Source of the DNA: Ottowia flava
GTDB lineage: Bacteria > Pseudomonadota > Gammaproteobacteria > Burkholderiales > Burkholderiaceae_C
Direction of reading: 5' to 3'
DNA length: 64,000 bases
Assembly: GCF_042680565.1 (NCBI RefSeq)
Contig: NZ_JBHUEJ010000044.1
Coordinates: 62,001 to 126,000, forward strand
A program made the position numbers and the translations under genes. Under the pieces are notes generated by a model. It searched no databases. It was not told the origin of the DNA and saw only the letters and a list, made by a program, of their open reading frames with translations. Of this stretch, positions 45,813 to 54,063 are shown one piece after another (positions within the stretch are counted from its first letter, which is position 1; the number at the start of each line of letters is the position of its first letter).

Positions 45813-48344
45813 TCAGTTCGGCGCCACACCCAAGGCGCGCACGGTCTCCACGTCCAAATAGCCGTGCACCGGCAAGCCGCGCGCCCGCTGGTAGCGGCCG
45901 ACGGCGGCGAGCGTTTCCGGGGCCAGCACACCGTTGACCGGGCCGGGGCTGAAGCCGGCCGACTGCAGCGCGCGCTGCACTTCCTGAATCTTCTGCGGCG
46001 CGGTGTTGGTCTCGCACATGACTTCGCGCTTGTCTTCGTGCGCCTCGCCCACCTTGACCAGCCAGCTGATCGTCTCGTACACGGCGGGCACGTCGACGGT
46101 GCGGGTGCTGGCCGGCTGGTCGATGACCTGGCGGCTTTCGGTACGGTAGACGGCGGGCACGACTTCGTCGCGCACGCTGGCGGCCTTGGCCACTTCGATA
46201 CGGTCCATTGGCTGCACCAGCGCCGGCACGGCGACCTGGCGCAGGCTGGCGGGCTGGTCCACTTCGTAGCGGGTGACGGCGGCGGTTTCGGCCGGCACGT
46301 TCACTTCGCGCGTGCTTTCGGCGCGCACCAGCACCTGCTTGGGCACGCTCTTGTAGGTGGCGGGCACCACCACGGCTTCGGTGCGGGCGGGCTCCACTTC
46401 GACGCGGCGCTTGATCGTGCGGTAGGCCTCGGGCACCTCCGTCACGCGCACGGTCGCGGCTTCAACCGGCACGTAGCGCGTCACGTTGCGGTACTCGGCC
46501 GGGATGCGCACTTCGCGCACCCAGCTGTCGGGCGCCAGGGCCCGGTCGATCTGCACACCGGCGCCTTGGCGCACGCTGGCCACGCGGGTCACGCGCTGGC
46601 CGTTGGCGGTGGCAACCAGCTCGCCGCTCGGGTCGAACTGGTAGCCCAGCGCACGGGCGCGGTCGTAGTCGATCTCGGTGCGGTACACGCTCTGGTAGAC
46701 GGCGGGCACGTGTTCGGTGCGCACCGTAGCTTCGCGCACGATGGCCTGGCGCGTCACGTTCTTGTATTCGGCGGGCACGGCCACGTCGGTGAAGGTAGCG
46801 GGCGCGCGCAAGACCTGGCGCGTCACCGTCTGGTACTGCGCCGGCACTTCGACCAGGCACCAGACATCGTCTTCCAGGTCCGCGTTGTCGGCGGGGGTCA
46901 TGCCCGCGTCGACCACGCCGCGCGACACGCCGCCCGTGGCGGCCGGCACCAGCGTGCGGCCGGCCACCGGGTAGCCCTTGAACTGGCCCGTGGGGTCGAC
47001 CACGAAGCCGCGCATTGGCACCACCTCATGCGCCTGGCCCACCCAGGCCCGGCCGCGGCGCCATTCGCGGTAAGGTTCGCTGACCTTGACCTGCTCGGTC
47101 ACGACGTCGTACGCGGCGGGAATCGCTTCGCGGCGCACGCTGGCCGGACGCACTTCCACCGGCACCACGGCCGTTTCCACGGCGGCCGGCACCGGAATCA
47201 CCTTGGTGGTGGCGGCGCTGCGCAGGCGCTGCTCGGGCACCTGCTTGGTCGGCAGGACCACCGGCACGTACTGCAGCACTTCGGGGCGCACCAGGATGCG
47301 TTCGACCTCGCTGCGGTAGCGCGTCGGCACGGTTTCAGTGCGCGTGGTGGCGGCGTTGACCAGCACGCGCTCTTCCACTTCCTTGAATTTAGCGGGGATC
47401 ACGCGCTGGATGGTGTGCTCGGGCACGTCCACTACGCGTTCAAACGCGTGTTTGTAGACCGGCGGCGTCACCTCGTACCGCGTGGTCGCTGCGCGGGTTT
47501 CGACCTGCTCGGTCGTGGTCTTGAAGGTGGGCGCCACCGGCTCGTCGCGCACGCCGGCGGGGCGCACGACCACGTTTTCGGTCACGGTGCGCAGCTGGGC
47601 CGGCTCGGCCACCTGCTGGCGCGTTTCGGGCTGGACCAGCACCTGCTCGGTCACCGTCTTGTAGGTGGCGGGGATGACCTCTTCGCGCTTGGTGGCGGGG
47701 GCGATCAGCACCCGTTCGCTGCGCGTTTCAAAACGCGCAGGCGTCAGGATCTGGGCAAAACACTGGTTGGGCAGCGATTCGATGCGCGGCGGCACCTGCT
47801 GCGCCACGACGGGCGCGGGCACCGGCGGCACCGGGCGCGGCAGGTTGCCGGAAAAACCGTTGTCGCACTGCGCCATGGTCACCCGCACCGGCTGGCCTTG
47901 GGCGTCGCTGTACAGGTTGAGCGGCATGTCGGGGCTGAAGGGCACCCATTTGCCAACCAATTCGGGCGTGATGTCCGGGCGGCCCTTGACGTGGCGGATG
48001 CCCAGGTCGCACGCCCCGCGCGTGTAGTCGGCCGCGCTGTAACGCAAACCGGCGGCCTGTGCCGTGGCCGTGGCCAGCTCGCTCAGGCGGATGGTCCGCA
48101 CCGCGGCTTCGCCCTTCTGGCGCGCCGGCGGGCGGTTGGTGACGGGGCGGTAATAGCGCGCATTGCCGGCCTGGACGGCGGCGTCGCATTCGGCCGCGCT
48201 GTCGTAGCCCACGTTGCCGTGCTGGTCGGTCACCATGCCTGCCTGCGCGGCGGTGGCCAGCGCCAGGGCGCTGCCGCCCAGCACGCCGCCCCGGCGCAAT
48301 GCCGCCCACATGGCGGCTTTGGAGGTGGTTCGTGGAGACTTCAT
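45813..48344 (-). CDS. secreted protein with tandem 23-residue repeats and peptidoglycan-binding domain
   Basis: The 843-residue protein has a signal region (MKSPRTTSKAAMWAALRRGG then ALALATAAQA), a first part with paired cysteines, then two blocks of about 23-residue repeats (roughly residues 210-430 and 510-770) of form VPAxYxTVTEQVLVxPATxR, and a C-terminal peptidoglycan-binding_1 domain (QEVQRALQSAGFSPGPVNGVLAPETLAAVGRYQRARGLP in family terms). The repeats alternate hydrophobic and polar residues as in a beta-rich fibre. It probably extends from the peptidoglycan through the periplasm. No function is known to me. ATG 48344 fits the signal peptide. Confidence 0.85.
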   Translation of the reverse strand: MKSPRTTSKAAMWAALRRGGVLGGSALALATAAQAGMVTDQHGNVGYDSAAECDAAVQAGNARYYRPVTNRPPARQKGEAAVRTIRLSELATATAQAAGLRYSAADYTRGACDLGIRHVKGRPDITPELVGKWVPFSPDMPLNLYSDAQGQPVRVTMAQCDNGFSGNLPRPVPPVPAPVVAQQVPPRIESLPNQCFAQILTPARFETRSERVLIAPATKREEVIPATYKTVTEQVLVQPETRQQVAEPAQLRTVTENVVVRPAGVRDEPVAPTFKTTTEQVETRAATTRYEVTPPVYKHAFERVVDVPEHTIQRVIPAKFKEVEERVLVNAATTRTETVPTRYRSEVERILVRPEVLQYVPVVLPTKQVPEQRLRSAATTKVIPVPAAVETAVVPVEVRPASVRREAIPAAYDVVTEQVKVSEPYREWRRGRAWVGQAHEVVPMRGFVVDPTGQFKGYPVAGRTLVPAATGGVSRGVVDAGMTPADNADLEDDVWCLVEVPAQYQTVTRQVLRAPATFTDVAVPAEYKNVTRQAIVREATVRTEHVPAVYQSVYRTEIDYDRARALGYQFDPSGELVATANGQRVTRVASVRQGAGVQIDRALAPDSWVREVRIPAEYRNVTRYVPVEAATVRVTEVPEAYRTIKRRVEVEPARTEAVVVPATYKSVPKQVLVRAESTREVNVPAETAAVTRYEVDQPASLRQVAVPALVQPMDRIEVAKAASVRDEVVPAVYRTESRQVIDQPASTRTVDVPAVYETISWLVKVGEAHEDKREVMCETNTAPQKIQEVQRALQSAGFSPGPVNGVLAPETLAAVGRYQRARGLPVHGYLDVETVRALGVAPN

Positions 48345-48755
48345 GTGGACTTCCCTCGCGCGACTTGACTCGTCTTGTGCACTGTGAAGCGACGCCCGCC
48401 ACGGGCGCAGCCATTCAGCGTCAAATAGTAACCGCAGGGCGACAAAATGTGTCTGAGTTGGCAATCACTTGCGCGTCAAACGCAACAAACTGCATGAATT
48501 GCGGGTGCCGCTGTGGTGACCGGTACTCGGCGGGCGCGGTTGGCGCAGTGCGCTGGCGACTGGGCAACGCAGACCCGCACGCATTGCGGCGGCTGATCGC
48601 GCCCATCTGATCGCGCAGCGCCAAGTCTTGAAACAGAATTGCTAAACAATTCAGCCTCCAGGCCTACATCCACCTGCGCAAGCAGCTATCCATTCAGGAG
48701 CGAACAGCTGCGTTGGCAAGCAACAGCGACATCACACGCCAACCGCTATCCCCGT
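48345..48755. other. 411-bp gap upstream of the repeat-protein gene
   Basis: No gene was seen. It should hold the promoter of the repeat-protein gene and contains a dispersed repeat at 48626-48700. The remainder is low-complexity GC-rich sequence. Confidence 0.55.
48626..48700 (-). repeat. dispersed 60-bp repeat, copy 9
   Basis: Plus strand TTGAAACAGAATTGCTAAACA, AATTCAGCCTCCAGGCCTAC and CACCTGCGCAAGCAGCTATCC is a full-length copy in reverse orientation with an 11-bp extra piece. Confidence 0.75.
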
Positions 48756-49514
48756 TCAGCGCGCAACCGCGCCCGGGTGCCCCAGCTGGTCGATGCGCGC
48801 CGGCGGCAGGTTGGCCAGCACGCGTTCGCTGTGCTGGCGGTGCAGGCCGGCCGTCTGCCAGGGCGAAGCGCCGCGCAGCGCGTAGGTGAACTGCAGCAGC
48901 CGCCCGTGCGGGGCCAGCACATGCGCACCCGCGCGCAGAATGCGCTGGCGCGCCGGCTGCGGGATGGAGAGCAGCGGCAGGCCGGAGACGATGGTGTCGA
49001 CCGGCAGCGGCAAGCCGTCGGCGCCGGCCGGCATGTGGCCGCTGGCGTGCCAGTGGCCGATGTCGGCGGCGTCGCCCTGCAGCACGCAGACGCCGGGAAA
49101 GCGGCGGCGCAGGTGGTCGGCCAGCGCAGCCGACTGTTCCACGACGACCAGGCGCGCCGGCGCGATGCCGTGCGCCAGCAGCGCGGCGGTGATCACGCCG
49201 GTGCCGCCGCCCAGTTCAACCACCAGGCCGGGCTGTTGCGCGTCGACCAGCGCCGCCATGCGCGCGGCCAGGCGGGGCGAGCTGGCGCAAATGGCGCCGA
49301 CGGTGCCGGGCTGGGCCACCAACTCGCGCAGGAACAGCGATTGCGGCGAACGCGCGACGGCCAGATCGACTGCGCGACGCATGCGGTCAACGCCGACCCG
49401 TGCAGCGCGCGCGGCCAGCGCCGTGCCCGCCGCGCCCGTGCCGTCACGCCGGGCCAGACGGGCCAGGGCACGCACGCCAGGGGCGCGGACGACACGGTTG
49501 CTTTGCAGACGCAT
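48756..49514 (-). CDS. SAM-dependent methyltransferase, PmtA-like
   Basis: The 252-residue protein has LVVELGGGTGVITAALL (SAM motif I), LVVVEQSAALADHLRRRFP (post I) and IVSGLPLLSIPQ (motif IV), as in phospholipid N-methyltransferases and rRNA dimethylase-like proteins of the PmtA group. An internal helical lead-in of 60 residues could associate with the membrane. It follows parB on the same strand by 96 bp. Phosphatidylethanolamine methylation is likely but not certain. Confidence 0.8.
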   Translation of the reverse strand: MRLQSNRVVRAPGVRALARLARRDGTGAAGTALAARAARVGVDRMRRAVDLAVARSPQSLFLRELVAQPGTVGAICASSPRLAARMAALVDAQQPGLVVELGGGTGVITAALLAHGIAPARLVVVEQSAALADHLRRRFPGVCVLQGDAADIGHWHASGHMPAGADGLPLPVDTIVSGLPLLSIPQPARQRILRAGAHVLAPHGRLLQFTYALRGASPWQTAGLHRQHSERVLANLPPARIDQLGHPGAVAR

Positions 49515-49610
49515 GAAAAGGTTCGGAGTGCGAAGGTCGTGCAGCTTAAACGCTTCCGGCCCGGGGTGCCGGTCGAAATGTAACGACCGCGCGGCTTCCG
49601 CCGCGCGCGT

Positions 49611-50603
49611 TCAGGCCGCGTCGCCCCCGCCGCTGCGGCGCAGGCGCTCGATCAGGCCGTTCAGCTCGTCCAGCGACGCGAAATGGATCGCCACCTCGCC
49701 CGTGGGCTGCAGCTGGCCGCCCTGGCGCACCTGCTTCTTGACGCGCACTTCCACCTGCGCAGTCAGCAGGTCGGACAGCTCTTCTTCCACGCGGCGCACG
49801 TCGCCCGCCTTGTCGGGCGCGCGGGCGGGCTTGCGCGGCGCCGTCAGGTTGAATTCGGCCGCCAGCTTCTTGACCAAGGCTTCGGCCTCGCGCACCGACA
49901 TCTTGCGCGCACTGACCTGGTTGGCGGCAGTGATCTGCGCCGCGCCGTCCAGCGCCAGCAGCGCGCGGGCGTGGCCCATGTCGATGTCGCCGGCCATCAG
50001 CATGGTTTGCACCGGCTCGGTCAAATTCAGCAGGCGCAGCAGATTGCTGGCGGCGCTGCGGCTCTTGCCGACGGCCTGGGCCGCCTGTTCGTGGGTCAGG
50101 CCGAAGTCGTCGGTGAGGCGCTTGATGCCTTGCGCTTCTTCCAGCGGGTTGAGGTCTTCGCGCTGGATGTTCTCGATCAGCGCCATCGCGGCGGCGGCTT
50201 CGTCCGGCACCTCGCGCACCAGCACGGGCACCTCGTCCAGCCCCGCCAGCTTGGCCGCGCGGAAGCGCCGCTCGCCCGCGATGATCTCGTAATCTGCTAC
50301 AGATTGCGTAGCTGCTTGCGCAGATCCTTCTAGGGTTGCAGCCCGATTGGATGCAGAAAGCTTGCGCACCAGGATGGGCTGCATGATGCCCTGCGCCTTG
50401 ATGCTTTCGGCCAGCTCGTACAGCGCGCCTTCGTCCATGTGCGTGCGCGGCTGGTACTGGCCGGCCTGCATCTCGCTCAGGCGCAGCATCATCGGCGTGC
50501 CGGCGGGCGTGCCGGGCGCGTCGCTCGCGGCCGGGTCCAGCGCGGAGGGGGCCAGCAGCGCGTCCAGGCCGCGGCCCAGGCCTTTGGGTTTCTTGGTGAC
50601 CAT
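49611..50603 (-). CDS. parB: chromosome partitioning protein ParB, with repeat-encoded insertion
   Basis: The 330-residue CTPase/DNA-binding protein starts MVTKKPKGLGRGLDALL and has the ParB nuclease-fold region with IAGERRFRAAKLAG, ENIQREDLNPLEEAQ and the helix-turn-helix LTHEQAAQAVGKSRSAASNLLRLL, then a dimerisation tail. Residues 82-103 (after QPILVRK and before DYEIIAGERRF) are an additional SASNRAATLEGSAQAATQS stretch that lines up exactly with a dispersed 60-bp repeat. Other ParB proteins have only a few residues there. The gene lies near parS sites in rsmG and mnmG. Confidence 0.95.
   Translation of the reverse strand: MVTKKPKGLGRGLDALLAPSALDPAASDAPGTPAGTPMMLRLSEMQAGQYQPRTHMDEGALYELAESIKAQGIMQPILVRKLSASNRAATLEGSAQAATQSVADYEIIAGERRFRAAKLAGLDEVPVLVREVPDEAAAAMALIENIQREDLNPLEEAQGIKRLTDDFGLTHEQAAQAVGKSRSAASNLLRLLNLTEPVQTMLMAGDIDMGHARALLALDGAAQITAANQVSARKMSVREAEALVKKLAAEFNLTAPRKPARAPDKAGDVRRVEEELSDLLTAQVEVRVKKQVRQGGQLQPTGEVAIHFASLDELNGLIERLRRSGGGDAA
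50295..50360 (+). repeat. dispersed 60-bp repeat inside parB (copy 10)
   Basis: TAGCTGCTTGCGCAGATCC, TTCTAGGGTTGCAGCCCGATT is one of the best matches to the family. Read on the minus strand it keeps the parB frame open for about 22 codons. Confidence 0.88.
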
Positions 50604-50616
50604 GGTGAACAACTCC

Positions 50617-50850
50617 TCAAGGTGTGCGCCGCGCCCGCAGGCGACGGCGGCGGCGCCACAGGCGCAAAACAATCCCCAGCGCAACCAACGCCAGCACGCC
50701 GGCCAACGCCAACTGGCCCAGCGCGGCCACCACGGCGGCCGAACCGCCGACAGCCACCGCCATGATGACGGACACGACGTTGGCGATCGCCTCGAAGCGG
50801 GTGATGTCGCCCGGTGACGGACGCTCGGGCGGCGGCGTGGGGGCGCTCAT
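50617..50850 (-). CDS. small two-helix membrane protein
   Basis: The 77-residue product has a short polar N-terminus (MSAPTPPPERPSPGDITR), two hydrophobic segments (ANVVSVIMAVAVGGSAAVVAAL and LALAGVLALVALGIVLRLW) and an arginine-rich end. It overlaps the MreB-like gene by ATGA and ends 13 bp before parB. It has no family I recognise. A membrane anchor for neighbouring products is a possible role (inference). Confidence 0.6.
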   Translation of the reverse strand: MSAPTPPPERPSPGDITRFEAIANVVSVIMAVAVGGSAAVVAALGQLALAGVLALVALGIVLRLWRRRRRLRARRTP

Positions 50851-51350
50851 GCGGCCATCGACGCCAGCATTTGTTGATCTGTGGCCGACACGATGCACAG
50901 GCGCACCTCGCGCGCGCCGGCGGCCTTGACCAATTCACTGCACGCGCGCTTTTCGACCTGGGTGTAACCGCCGTCCGGGTCGGGCGGCAGGCTGACGACG
51001 ACCGAGGGCGCGGCGGTGAACAGCGAACGACCCTGAAACTGGTGCAGGGCGAACTTGATCAGCTGCTCGGTCAGCTGAAAGTCGTTGAACAGCGAGCGCG
51101 GGTGGGCGAAGGGGTTGACCACCTCGCCCGTGGCGCCCGCGCCCTTGGCCAGGTGCGCCGCAAGCTTGGCACGCGCATCGGCACCGACTGCCAGAACCTG
51201 GTTGTGCCCGCCCGCGGTAGCGCCGATGGCGATCTCGGGCAAGGCCGACCATTCGGCCTGCGTGCGCAAATCGCGCAGGCGGATCTGCGTGGGCGACAGG
51301 TCCAGCCGCCACACGGGCAGCCAGCGTTGGAGCCAGCCCGGCAGCTTCAT
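50847..51350 (-). CDS. half-length MreB-like protein
   Basis: The 167-residue protein follows the N-terminal half of MreB in order: a short beta start (WRLDLSPTQIRLRD), ALPEIAIG, VLAVGADARAKL, VVNPFAHPRSLFNDFQLTEQLIKFAL, SVVVSLPPDPDGGYTQVEKRACSELVKAAGAREVRLCIVSATDQQ. It then stops, so the C-terminal half with the second nucleotide loop is missing. The phosphate-1 loop DLGTAN is replaced by DLSPTQ. It probably does not bind ATP normally. It overlaps both neighbours by 4 bp. Confidence 0.72.
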   Translation of the reverse strand: MKLPGWLQRWLPVWRLDLSPTQIRLRDLRTQAEWSALPEIAIGATAGGHNQVLAVGADARAKLAAHLAKGAGATGEVVNPFAHPRSLFNDFQLTEQLIKFALHQFQGRSLFTAAPSVVVSLPPDPDGGYTQVEKRACSELVKAAGAREVRLCIVSATDQQMLASMAA

Positions 51351-51889
51351 GCCCGGCCCGCCAGCGATAGCAGCAGGTCGTGGCCCTCGTCCCAGTCGCC
51401 CAGACCGGAATCGGCGTTGATGTGGCCTTTGGGGCCGAGGTTGAGCAGGTCGGCGCCCCAGTCGCTGGCCAGGCGCGTGGCGGAATCCAGGCTGCCGAAC
51501 GGGTCGTCGCTGCTGGCCACCAGCACGGCCGGGAACGGCAGGCGCTGGCGCGCGGGCGGTGCCCAGCCGGGGATTTGCTGGCGATTGTCGTCGCGCTCGA
51601 TGTCGGGCGGGGCGACCAGCAAGGCGCCGGCAATGCGATCGGCGTGGCGCGTGTGGGCGGCCCACCAGGCGGTCAGGATGCAGCCCAGGCTGTGCGCGGC
51701 CAGCAGCACCGGGCCGGGGTGGGCGCTGACCACGTCTTCCAGCCGCGCCGTCCAGTCGCCGCGCAGCGGGCGCATCCAGTCGTGCTGGTCAACGCGCTGG
51801 TGGCCGGGGCGGCGCTCCCAGCGGCTTTGCCAGTGGTCGGGGCCGCTGCCCTGCCAGCCGGGCAGGATGAGGACGGTTGGAGAGGTCAC
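51347..51889 (-). CDS. RBBP9/YdeN-family alpha/beta hydrolase
   Basis: The 180-residue protein has the family features LILPGWQGSGPDHWQSRWE at the start, the nucleophile elbow AAHSLGCI (Ser in AHSLG) and SSDDPFG for the acid residue, and GPKGHINADSGLGDW with the catalytic histidine. Substrates of this family are unknown in bacteria. It is the first of three overlapping genes after parA, whose stop is 89 bp away across a dispersed repeat. Confidence 0.85.
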   Translation of the reverse strand: MTSPTVLILPGWQGSGPDHWQSRWERRPGHQRVDQHDWMRPLRGDWTARLEDVVSAHPGPVLLAAHSLGCILTAWWAAHTRHADRIAGALLVAPPDIERDDNRQQIPGWAPPARQRLPFPAVLVASSDDPFGSLDSATRLASDWGADLLNLGPKGHINADSGLGDWDEGHDLLLSLAGRA

Positions 51890-51900
51890 GTGGATACTAT

Positions 51901-51960
51901 GATTTTAGTAGCTGCTTGCGCAGACCCACCTAGGGCTGGAGGCCGATTTGGCTTGAAAAA
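51901..51960 (+). repeat. dispersed 60-bp repeat, copy 11 (near-consensus)
   Basis: TTTTAGTAGCTGCTTGCGCAG, CCACCTAGGGCTGGAGGCCG and ATTTGGCTTGAAAA represent the family consensus well. It fills the gap between parA and the hydrolase gene. Confidence 0.85.
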
Positions 51961-51978
51961 AAGCCATGCCACGCGCGG

Positions 51979-52758
51979 TCAGCGCAGACCGCGCTCGACC
52001 AGCTCGTGCGCGAAGGCCACGAAGGCCTGACTGCCCTTGGCGGATGGGTCGAACAGCACGCCAGGCAGGCCGTAGCTGGGCGCTTCGGCCAGGCGCACGT
52101 TGCGCGGGATGACGGCGTCAAACACCTTGTCGCCGTAGTGCGACTTGAGCTGATCGCTGACCTGCTGCTGCAGCGTGATCCGCGGGTCGAACATGACGCG
52201 CAGCAGGCCGATCAGGCGTAGGTCACGGTTGAGGTTGGCGTGCACCTGCTTGATGGTGTTGGTCAGGTCGGCCAGGCCTTCCAGCGCGAAGTACTCGCAC
52301 TGCATCGGCACGATCACGCCCTGCGCGGCGCACAGGCCATTGAGCGTGAGCATGCTGAGCGAGGGCGGGCAGTCGATCAGGACAAAATCGTAGTCGTCCG
52401 CGACGGCAGCCAAGGCGCCCTTGAGGCGGCGCTCACGCCGCTCTTCGCTGACCAGTTCGACCTCGGCGCCGGCCAGCTCGCGGTTGGCACCCAGCACGGC
52501 GTAGGCGGCGCCGGCTTCCTTCAGGCGGTCGGGCACCACGACGGCCTCGGCCACGGTGGCCGATTCCAGCAGCACGTCGTACACCGAATTTTCCAGCGCC
52601 CGCTTGTCGACGCCCGAGCCCATGGTGGCGTTGCCCTGCGGGTCCAGGTCGACCAGCAACACGCGCTGGCCGATCTTGGCCAGACCGGCGGCCAGGTTGA
52701 CGGTGGTGGTGGTCTTGCCGACGCCCCCCTTCTGGTTGGCGATGCAGAAAATCTTCAT
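51979..52758 (-). CDS. parA: chromosome partitioning ATPase ParA (Soj)
   Basis: The 259-residue ATPase has the deviant Walker A KGGVGKTTTTVNLA at residue 10, VLLVDLDPQGNAT and LIDCPPSLSMLTLN. It is the short chromosomal (Soj) type without N-terminal regulatory domain. It moves ParB-parS complexes. In most genomes parB follows directly; here three genes intervene. Its start overlaps the lysE stop (TAATG). Confidence 0.96.
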   Translation of the reverse strand: MKIFCIANQKGGVGKTTTTVNLAAGLAKIGQRVLLVDLDPQGNATMGSGVDKRALENSVYDVLLESATVAEAVVVPDRLKEAGAAYAVLGANRELAGAEVELVSEERRERRLKGALAAVADDYDFVLIDCPPSLSMLTLNGLCAAQGVIVPMQCEYFALEGLADLTNTIKQVHANLNRDLRLIGLLRVMFDPRITLQQQVSDQLKSHYGDKVFDAVIPRNVRLAEAPSYGLPGVLFDPSAKGSQAFVAFAHELVERGLR

Positions 52759-53372
52759 TACTTTTGGATCGCCAGCTTCAGGCCGAACGCAAGCAGGATG
52801 GACCCGGCCATTCTATTCAACCAAACCGCGGTGCGCGGGTTCGAGCGCAGCCGCGCCGCCGCAAAGTGCGTGATCAGCGCCACAGACATGCAGTAAGCCA
52901 GGGTTAGCGCCGCAATCGTGGCCGCCAGCACGGCGAACGTGGTCAGCCCCGGCTGACGCGCCGGGTCGATGAACAGCGGCACAAAAGCCATGTAGAACAC
53001 GATGGCCTTGGGGTTGAGCAGCGTGATCAGCAGTGCCTGGCGCAGGTACTGGCGTGGGTGGATGGTGATCGGCGGGGCGCTGCCGGGGCGCGTGCGCAGC
53101 ATCTGAAAACCCAGCCACGCCAGGTAGGCGGCCCCGGCGTACTGCACCGCTGCGAACACGGATGGGTTGGCCTTGAGCAGTGCCGCCACCCCAGCCACGG
53201 CCAGCCAATACAGCGCCTGATCGCCGAGGATGATGCCCAGCGTGGCGGCCGCACCGCCGCGCAAACCGCCTTTGCTGGTCGAGGTGATCACCGCAAAATT
53301 GCCGGGCCCGGGGATGGCCAGAAACACGACGACGGCGACCACGAAGGCCCAATAGTCCTGAATGCCGAACAT
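52758..53372 (-). CDS. LysE/RhtB family amino acid exporter
   Basis: The 204-residue membrane protein has the LysE features FLAIPGPGNFAVITSTSKGG (start of the second membrane segment), AYLAWLGFQMLR, and LITLLNPKAIVFYMAFVPLFI. It exports an amino acid or related compound. It sits between rsmG and parA, an unusual insertion in the conserved mnmG-rsmG-parA order; the stop overlaps the parA start. Confidence 0.9.
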   Translation of the reverse strand: MFGIQDYWAFVVAVVVFLAIPGPGNFAVITSTSKGGLRGGAAATLGIILGDQALYWLAVAGVAALLKANPSVFAAVQYAGAAYLAWLGFQMLRTRPGSAPPITIHPRQYLRQALLITLLNPKAIVFYMAFVPLFIDPARQPGLTTFAVLAATIAALTLAYCMSVALITHFAAARLRSNPRTAVWLNRMAGSILLAFGLKLAIQK

Positions 53373-53409
53373 GGCGGCGTCCTTTGCGATGAGGAGAAAA
53401 AGGGGGAAG

Positions 53410-54063
53410 TCAGGCGTGGCCGCGCGGGCGCAGCCAGAGCAGGCAGCGCTCGGCATCCAGCCCGGGCACCCGCAATTGTTCCACGTGGAACACCTCAACG
53501 GTGGGCGGCAGCGCGGCAATTTCGTCGTCGGGGTGCTTGCCTTTCATGGCCACCCAGACACCCTGCGGCGCCAACGCGCCGACCGACCAGGTGGTGAAGT
53601 CCACCAGCGAGGCAAAGGCGCGCGACGCCACCACGTCAAACGCTTGCCGCACCGATTCCACCCGCGCGTGCAAGCCCGTCAGGTTGCGCAAGCCCAGCGA
53701 CACCGCCACCTGCTGGACAAAGGCCGCTTTCTTGGCCACCGCGTCGACACAAGTCACCTGCGCCGTCGGGCAGCAAATGGCGATCACCACGCCCGGCAGG
53801 CCACCGCCTGAACCCACATCCAACAGCTTGAAGGCGCCCTCACCCCTCTGCTGGCGCAATGGCGCGATGACAGCCAGACTGTCCAGCAAGTGGTGCGTCA
53901 GCATCTCCTGAGGGTCGCGGACCGCCGTCAGGTTGTAGACCTTGTTCCATTTGGCGAGCAAAGCCAAGTAGTCTAGCAACTGGGTGCGCTGCCCAGCGGT
54001 CAGCGCCACGCCCAGCGCCTGCGCGCCTCGGTCCAACGCGGCGGCCAGATCGGGGCCGCTCAT
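53410..54063 (-). CDS. rsmG: 16S rRNA (guanine527-N7)-methyltransferase
   Basis: The 217-residue enzyme has the RsmG motifs LLAKWNKVYNLTA, LLDVGSGGGLPGVV and VDAVAKKAAFVQQV. It methylates G527 of 16S rRNA and needs SAM. It overlaps mnmG by ATGA, the usual gidA-gidB arrangement. A parS-like palindrome lies near its 3' end. Confidence 0.95.
   Translation of the reverse strand: MSGPDLAAALDRGAQALGVALTAGQRTQLLDYLALLAKWNKVYNLTAVRDPQEMLTHHLLDSLAVIAPLRQQRGEGAFKLLDVGSGGGLPGVVIAICCPTAQVTCVDAVAKKAAFVQQVAVSLGLRNLTGLHARVESVRQAFDVVASRAFASLVDFTTWSVGALAPQGVWVAMKGKHPDDEIAALPPTVEVFHVEQLRVPGLDAERCLLWLRPRGHA
53477..53492. other. parS-like site in rsmG
   Basis: TGTTCCACGTGGAACA is a perfect 16-bp palindrome two bases different from the canonical parS (TGTTTCACGTGAAACA). 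It lies inside the rsmG frame, near the two stronger sites in mnmG. Confidence 0.6.

Noticed and set aside
45807..48368. 853-codon open frame opposite the repeat-protein gene
   Set aside because: The forward product is only His/Gly/Arg-rich text; the minus strand has a signal peptide, regular repeats, a peptidoglycan-binding domain and a terminator.
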